Below, piece after piece: positions 57,240-64,000 of a DNA stretch of 64,000 nt (its first letter is position 1; the number at the start of each line of letters is the position of its first letter). The notes under the pieces were generated by a model. That model ran no database searches and was not told the DNA's origin. It saw only the letters and a list, made by a program, of their open reading frames with translations. Origin of the DNA: Uranotaenia lowii (lineage: Eukaryota > Arthropoda > Insecta > Diptera > Culicidae). The position numbers and the translations under genes are program-made. The stretch is taken from positions 286,784,875 through 286,848,874 of the forward strand of contig NC_073693.1 of assembly GCF_029784155.1 (NCBI RefSeq), given 5' to 3'.

Positions 57240-58085
57240 TCATGTCTGTCAAAATCATGACATTTTTTTAAATTTTTCCATGACAGTCACGCAATTTAGA
57301 AATCAAAAATGTCATTCCGACAGTCAGTGGACCAACAGAATCTTCGATTGTTACAAGTCAAAAATGTTATCGAGATGAATAATTTGATGACATTTTTCTG
57401 AGCGACTGTCATTGTAAAACTGAATAACATTTTACCCAGTCGTTAAACATTTTTTTGGATGACCATCAATGTCAATGAGATCTCTTCGAATGTCATTGTA
57501 AAATGTTAAGCGACTGTTACGATCCCGACTGGATCGTTGGATATCATTCGTATCACTGACTGATAGAATAGATCATAGCTTCCAAAACGCATCACAATGA
57601 AAGTATCAAATCAATAATATTTTCGGAAAGTCATTGGTAATTTTTTCAAAATGATGTTTCTTATTCTGAACTTAAAATATGCTTAAAAAATAAACCATGT
57701 TTAATGTTTAATGTTTAATGTTTATTGTTAGAAGTACGTGAGCCTGTCAGTTATAAACTATAGTTCAGGTTAAGGATATGTTTAATTGTTAGGAAACTTA
57801 TAGTAATTGTTATGTATTATTTATCTTAAATCACATTTCTTTTATTCATTTACAACAGAAGGGTTGATTGAAAATTTCCACTGTAGGGTAAATACAATTG
57901 ATGGAGATTTGAAATGTGAATTTGTGACTAGAAAAAATAAAAGGTTTATGTTTTGAGAACAACAAAACTTCAGAATTGAAAAACATAGACAAACTTATCT
58001 TAAAAATTCAAAAAGTTTGACTGAAAAATTTGGTGAATTTATTTGAAAATTGAGAAAAAACTGTATTATAAAATTTGGTAGATTG
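57240..58085. other. AATGTCA-rich block and AT-rich filler
   Basis: The first 300 bp carry the TGTCATT/AACATTTT vocabulary noted at 50.6-51.0 kb. After 57,550 there is AT-rich sequence with a (GTTTAAT)n microsatellite-like run near 57,700-57,730. No gene. Confidence 0.35.
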
Positions 58086-58545
58086 ACTAGAGATGTACCG
58101 ATTATTCGGTCGGCCGAAAAACCGTTAAGCCGAATATTCGGCTCACCGAATGGTTGAGCAAAGTATTCGTCCGAATAGGCCGAATATTTAATATTTAAAC
58201 TTTTACAATAACAGACTTGTCAGTTTTTTTCAAATGATGTTGGATAAATTATAAAATTTCTAAAAGAAATGTTGAAAAAGCTACACAATCCTAAAAAACT
58301 TTTCGTGATATATCCAGGCTTGCCTATCAATGCAGTAAGAAAACGAGATAAGTTAAATTTAGCTGAGATGCCCACAAGAAACTCCCGGTTTTTTCCCGGG
58401 TTTGTTCAGATTATTTGCTGAATCAAATAAAAAAATCAACATTCTCTTTGAAAATTTAAAGATGTCAAAAACGATTTTGAAGAAATTCCAAAATGAACAT
58501 AATTTTTTTATCCTTAGTTACGATTTTTACACTGCTGCTGTGATT

Positions 58546-60639
58546 TACAGGGTCCGGCAATTGAACTGCTACATAACTTTAGGAGTGATTATCACGAGGT
58601 ATACAAAACCGAGTAAGATTACACCTTGTCACCTTGTTAACATTATGTTAACATTAACATTATTAACATGTTAATATTATGTTAACACTATGTCTAAGAT
58701 GACAGAGGATATTTTTGTTTCTTTCGTAATCAAGTGTTTTTTTTGTAAATATAGTCCTCGAACCTTAACGTAGTGCTTTGGTTGCCTAGTTCCAGGCTGT
58801 GAAACGGTAGAAAGACATATTTGGTGAGTTGTCCAATGAGTGTATGTATTTTTTTTTATTTTGAAGATACCTGGAGATCAGAAGTACCCAATTATAGTAT
58901 GGTGGGGATCGTCAAGCTACAGTGGCGACACCTACCATGGTGAAGATCATCAAGATGCACCCTGAGAGAAATTCTTGGCGTATTTAGTAACACCAAATTG
59001 GCGATAGATTTTAAAACACCGAATCAAAATCGCCGTCGGATCTTGGAAGATGATTTTTAGGCCCAGCCATACAAGATCCTATGATTTCAAGACCTCTCGT
59101 TTGAACAGAAGCAAGAGCGGGTTTAAAGGGCGAAGGCGAAGTAAGGGCGGTCCCCGCATGACAAAAATTGGAGAATATCGTGTTTTCTGCCGATGAATTC
59201 GTCGCCGTACAGCGCTTCGTGAAAAAACAGAACTACAGATTTTGGTTGCCAGAAAGATCACGAACCTATGCAAACGTATTAAAGGCCACAGACGACAGAA
59301 ATCTGTTTTATTAAAGGTCTGGGTTGGAATCGCCCGTACTTTCCTGGTGAAGATCAACCGAACACCCTTTGAGGTGTAGATCAATCAATTTACGTATCGA
59401 AAATAGTTCCACGGCATGTCCTCGAACTGTGGACTTGTCCCAATTTTGGTTTTGGTTGGTAGTTTTTCAGCAGAACTTCGCATTGGCTTACGAAGGAAAG
59501 AGGTCCCAATTTGTGTGTGCGATTTTTTTTTTTTTCGAGGGTTAATTTCGAGTACGGAGTGGTCGGGGAGTTCGCCGGACCTGAACCCTATGGACTTGGC
59601 TGTCTAAGGTATACTGAAGCCAGAAGTCTACTCTACAAAACATGACGGGTTGGAAGTTCTGAAGCGCCATCTAGTTGAATCCTGGGATAAGATACGACAA
59701 AAACCACCTGTGGGCTTTTTAGAATATGTGCCTTGAACTTCTGCAGCGAGTGGTTAAGCTCTACACACTACCAAAAAAATCTGTAAAATTACATCACATA
59801 TGATGTAAATAAAAAGAAGCATCATATATGACGGAATATTCAGTGCTAGTTGGAAATTACACGCCAGTAAAATTTTGCAACGTGTAAAATAAAAAATGAT
59901 GTAAAATTTAGCAACGTGTAAAATAAAAATGATGTAAATTAAAATCACTGAATGTTGGAAGAAAAACTTTCCAATTGGAATTTGTTTTGTTTTATTTATT
60001 GTTAATATGATTCAATACTGGAATTTTCACGTCTCTTAATAAAAATAAAACTCATCTATAATTAATATGATTCATTTTATTAAGCGGCAAAATTTTTTTT
60101 AACACACATTATATTTTATTTCTTTTATTTTTTCCGCGAAGTACCGGATCCAATGTTGAACACTGTGGATCCGCTTCCAGAACCGCATCCTTGTTTTTCG
60201 GATATCTCCGGGAACCATCAACACCGATTAACTTACTCGCGCGCGGGGAAAATACTTTGGCGCACGACTTGACTTAACAGTTTTTGTCACATTTGTCTGG
60301 TCTTGTTCTTCACAGTTTATAATTTTACATGACATTATCACGTTCAGTGTATTGTAATATTTCATGTCGTGTAATTTTGAGAAATTTCCAATTCAGTGTT
60401 GTTGAGAATTTCGTGTGACCAAAAAAAATTGTAAAATTACATCACATATGATGTAACGAAAAAGAAGCATCGCATATGATGGAATTTTCAGTGCGAGTTG
60501 AATATTACACGTCTGCAATCTTCAGGTTTTGTTAATTACAGGTTGGTTTATTTTAAAGATTGCAGTTTCAGTGGCACGTAATAGTCAAATTTTTTTTCTG
60601 TGTAGTTCCAATGTAGCACTTCAATTGCCGGACCCTGTA
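58546..60639 (+). mobile_element. Tc1/mariner element, decayed, TA-flanked
   Basis: The inverted ends CAGGGTCCGGCAATTGAA (58,548 on) and the reverse complement ending at 60,637 are each bordered by TA (58,546-58,547 and 60,638-60,639), as expected for Tc1/mariner. The interior keeps broken transposase remains on the plus strand, most clearly SPDLNPMDLAV and a KHDGLEVLKRHLVESWDKI block (about 59,560-59,700). A GVGLE-type block lies near 59,320. Many stops and shifts show it is inactive. It carries a nested MITE. Confidence 0.8.
59762..60605. mobile_element. MITE nested inside the mariner
   Basis: It begins ACACACTACCAAAAAAATCTG and ends TTTTTTTTCTGTGTAG. A block of about 90 bp (CTGTAAAATTACATCACATATGA to TTACACG) occurs twice in direct order, near 59,779 and 60,430. 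The right 100 bp (CAGGTTTTGTTAATTACAGG to GGCACGTAATAGTC) is the inverted relative of the MITE at 1,350-1,645. Confidence 0.65.
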
Positions 60640-61241
60640 ATGAAAACTTCAAGTTTCAAGTAATTATCTATTTTTACTTTTGTATGTTTAAGAATATAGC
60701 CAAAATTTTGTTTAGATTTGCATTTTAAATTTTTTTTTCAAAAATAGTTCTAAATTGCCCGACGTATGTTTGAAAGTAAGGCAAGCTTAAGGTTAAAGAT
60801 CATCGTGGGTATTAACAACTATTTTGGAAATATCTTGCGTAAATTCGACGTTCATCAAATTCTTTATCAAATAAGCAATTTCAATTTGCTGACACCCGAT
60901 TCGACATGTTATGTCCCAGATGTCACAGAAACCCAATCTCTATGTTAATAAACGCCTTAGAAGCGACAAGTCATCTGTCCTTCCTTGTTGAAAATAATCG
61001 ACTCAAAACATGAGGGGCATTAAAATGAAAGAAAAAGAAGGAAATGGAAATAGTCACTTTGGTTTTTTTTTTTTTCATTAAAAAAAACTCTATAGAATAT
61101 TCGACCGAATATTCGTTTGGCCGAATAGTTGAAAAGCTCAGTATTCGGTATTCGGCCGTTCAGATTCATTTGAAAATTAAAATAAAATATGAAGATTAAA
61201 AAGACAAGTTGTTTACCATTTGAGATTGGATATTTTTTCAG

Positions 61242-62214
61242 TAGGGGAGAGTGGGGATACTTGATCCCCTTTTCTTATTTTCACCATATCTTTTTGGAAA
61301 AAATCAGCAACTCGCCGTCTTTGACATTTTCTGACAGCTTGTAACTTCAAGTTTCTATGCTCCAAAAATTAGAACGATACTTAAACCCGTTGATGAACTA
61401 AAAGCATTTTCGTGGGAGTAAAAAAATTGCGATTTTTCTGAAGTTAGGGGAGACTTGATCCCCTATTGAAGGAGACTTGATCTTTTATTCAGGAAGCCCT
61501 TATCCTTGTATAAAAATCAAACAAAACCCCAAGATAGAATGTTAATTTACTATTTTGGTCATGTTTGTTCTCATTTCACAATTTATAGCAGATATAAGAA
61601 GAAAATTCTTTGTCTCAACGCTAATAATATTGCATACTTAAAGGCGCTATTTTTTTTATAATTAAGAGAAAATTAATTATTTTTGGTTTTCTTCAGACAA
61701 TTGTTTGATAAATATAAGTTTTTGGATAAATATCAGTAATTTCGTGATCAGCAATCATAACGATCAATTCAGAAGAAGAATATGCCGTTTGGAAGGGGGA
61801 TCAGTTGTACGCAACTCTAGGGGATCAATTATACCCATAATCAACATTTTAGAAAACTTTTTCTGAAAAAAGTTGAGAGTTTTCCATTGCTTTGAAAATA
61901 TGGCATTATGAAGTTCATTCTACGCTCGAACGATCGATACATTGGAACAAATATTCTTTTGATAATTTTCCCATGTAAGGAACATTTTAAAGTGATGAAA
62001 AAAGATCTTCAAGTTACATTTTGTGAAATTTTTCATACAAAGTTCAATTACTCAAACAATTATTTTGTTAAAATTTTTTAAACTGCAAGCATTGTTATTT
62101 TGCTCATTTTGGCACATTTTTCTAGAACATTTGATTTTTGTAAGACATTCCAGTTTCGAGATAAAGCTAAGGAAACAAGTATCCCCAGGGATCAAGTATC
62201 CTCATTCTCCCCTA
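61242..62214. mobile_element. TA-flanked MITE, copy 2 (complete)
   Basis: A 969-bp element (61,244-62,212) starts GGGGAGAGTGGGGATACTTG and ends with the inverted counterpart (GATCAAGTATCCTCATTCTCCCC). It has TA on both sides. Internal GGGGAGACTTGATCCCC words resemble sub-terminal repeats. It encodes nothing of note. It matches copy 1 in intron 1 of the RHS gene. Confidence 0.88.
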
Positions 62215-62520
62215 AACCTACCGTTTTAAAAACTTATTTATAGAATTCAATTGATAACTCAAGTGAGACCCATTTTGGTGCTTATGTTTTAAAAATTGAT
62301 TTGGTAGATTTTAGAGTCCCAAACTCGATTTTTTTTGTCAAATTGGGACTATCTCATTTAGTTTCGGTGTTAAGGAGTTTTAAAATGTGTCAGTTTTTAC
62401 ACGTTCGTCGCCAAGCGTCAAACTCCAAAAATTTTCAACTTTGTAAAGCCAAAGCATCAAAAGAAAATATCCTGTTGGCTCCGAATTTCGGCTAGAGAGT
62501 AGAGAAGAATATAGTTGTTA

Positions 62521-64000
62521 GCCGGGATAATCTATATATATAAAAAGTAATTTCCGTTTGTTTGTTCGTTTGTATGTTTGTCTTCAATAGGCTCAGCTGC
62601 CTTAAGAGCTAGAGAGCTAAAATTTGGCGTGGGTACTCATTAGGGCCAGGAATGATGAAAAATGTTTTTAGATTTTCGGATGACCCCTTTTGAAGGCGGT
62701 CGTCCATACAACAACGGTTTTATTCCCCCGAACCAAAAGTCATGGCACCCATTTTTAGAACCGACTTTCGTTTCCGTTTGTTTCGTTGGCGGGATTATTT
62801 TCACCATCACCACGATGGGCAGGCTATTAGAAACGACCATCCAGAGCTCACATGTACTGGATAGCAAATCGAAGCTTGCTGAGCATTAAAAATTTGAAAG
62901 TGAAAATTTTGGCGGGTGTTTTTGTACCTTCTACTGTTCAAAGCACATGCTACCGGTACGAGATATTTGGATACAATTATGAGCCCACATTTTGATTGAA
63001 AAATACAACTAGCCTGTTAGGAATATATTGACTAGAAGAGTAGTGGCTTTCAAAGTGCTCTTTACCGTCGCTTGGGAGCTTTGAGGGTCAACCATTTTCA
63101 TAGAGAAAGAATTTTTTTTTACATTTAGAGTTATAAGTTTAAGGCTGCGATTTTAACGCTTCAATTGAAATTTTGATGGGGGATTAGAAAATTGATAAGA
63201 TAATATAATTTGAGGTTTTGAGTTTTATTCAATTCGATTTCACTGACCAATTTCTAACTTTTGAGTTACCATTGATGACCAATGTGGTCAATTCTATTAA
63301 TGGGATGTTTGTGCCCATGAAAAAACAGAACTCAAAAAAAAAAACCTTTTTCATAATATAAAAATGATGTTTTCATCATCCATATTGAAAAGTGGGATAA
63401 TCTTCAACAGATACTTTCATTAGATAAGGGATGGAAAAGATAAGAAAACAGTTTAATTATTTGAAGATAATACTATTAGGACAGATCTATTCAAGCTTCC
63501 TAAGAAATGATGTTTGTAAAAAATTGAGGTATCACATTCAAAATAAGGGGACGGCTAAAGGGGTCTATATTAAGTTTTCAATATCTTAGTCATCTTGCCG
63601 TTTTTAAACATTGGATTGGGTTGAAAATTGGCACATATTAACTATTCACTGTTTTTGCGATATTGTCGTTATTATACATCGCATTTAGATGAAAAATGGT
63701 ACACTAGAGTTTTGAGGGACGATCAATCGATTTCAGGTATTGAATTTAGCGTAAGGGGCCGGCAATGGGGTCATCCATATTAACCTTACAATATTTTTGA
63801 AATATCGTCGTTATTATACATCGGATTGGGATGAAAATTTGCACACGGTAGTTTTCAGAAACGGACAATCGACTTCAGATATCAAAGATTGTATAAGAGG
63901 CCACCAAAAGGAGTTTAAATTTTTGGCAATAATTGCGTTGTTATGCGACGATCGACTCGAAGTTTATTTTTGACACGGGCAATCAATTCCTGATTTCAAA
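62521..64000 (-). mobile_element. Inverted copy of the TATATATAGAT-ended repeat
   Basis: It starts with ATCTATATATATAAAAAG and GTTTGTTTGTTC. Then come the reverse complements of the GAGCTAGAGAGCT, AATGATGAAAAATGTTTTTAGATTTT and GGTCGTCC blocks found at 32,360-32,480. From 63,560 to the window end it carries the same ~115-bp units (GCGATATTGTCGTTATTATACATCG, TGAAAATTTGCACA, CAATCGATTTCAG) as 31,490-32,350. It continues beyond the window. Confidence 0.75.

Larger units (their letters stand above)
58090..61165. mobile_element. CGAATATTCGG-type repeat interrupted by a mariner
   Basis: The left part reads AGAGATGTACCGATTATTCGG followed by clustered CCGAATATTCGGC words. The right part at 61,095-61,165 has ATTCGACCGAATATTCG, TTTGGCCGAATAG and AGTATTCGGTATTCGGCC. 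This is the pattern of a hAT-like family with degenerate inverted ends. The right terminus is not exact, and no duplication was confirmed. Confidence 0.5.

Overview
The window is nuclear DNA of a eukaryote, almost certainly an insect and probably a dipteran of mosquito type. The reasons are canonical GT-AG introns, TATA and AATAAA signals, AT-rich gene-poor sequence, and layer upon layer of hAT, Tc1/mariner, MITE and non-LTR (LINE) elements of kinds common in large mosquito genomes. The species call is an inference from element style and is not secure.

One gene dominates. On the minus strand, from 37,534 to about 1,860, lies a giant RHS/YD-repeat gene that looks like the TcB/TcC (insecticidal toxin complex) family of bacteria. 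It has three coding exons: 37,534-34,596, 19,048-17,429 and 11,257-1,860. Two long phase-2 introns (15,547 and 6,171 bp) separate them, with matching donors and acceptors. The encoded protein would have an N-terminal propeller-like part, an SpvB/TcB-like start of the RHS shell, a carbohydrate-binding-like module, YD repeats, the RHS-associated core ending in DPDG, and a variable C-terminus. That C-terminus begins with three glycine-rich hydrophobic repeats of about 70 residues and continues with a unique domain. The gene is best explained as a bacterial gene gained by an arthropod and fitted with introns, TATA boxes and poly(A) signals.

In this copy the gene is broken twice. There is a one-base frame break in an A6 run at 7,090-7,095. 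A 4,018-bp hAT-type element with a perfect 8-bp target duplication has also landed in the last coding exon (2,064-6,081). The coding frame resumes exactly on the far side of the element and runs to a stop with AATAAA signals just beyond it. The element itself is odd: CpG-rich ends enclose about 25 units of a 129-bp repeat, 15 in one orientation and 10 in the other, which could fold into a very large hairpin.

The introns and both flanks are a mosaic of mobile DNA. Intron 2 holds a decayed LINE and a mariner relic. Intron 1 holds a TA-flanked MITE split by a nested hAT (perfect 8-bp duplication), a 1.6-kb palindrome, and head-to-tail arthropod repeats with internal minisatellites. Downstream of 38 kb the order is: a possible small two-exon gene (39,730-40,212); an RNase-H-bearing LINE split by a 1,900-bp element with a 3-bp duplication; a 2.4-kb decamer satellite; a hAT element (51,406-54,728) carrying a LINE copy; a mariner nested in another repeat; and a second copy of the TA MITE. 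No bacterial operon, tRNA, rRNA or CRISPR array was seen.
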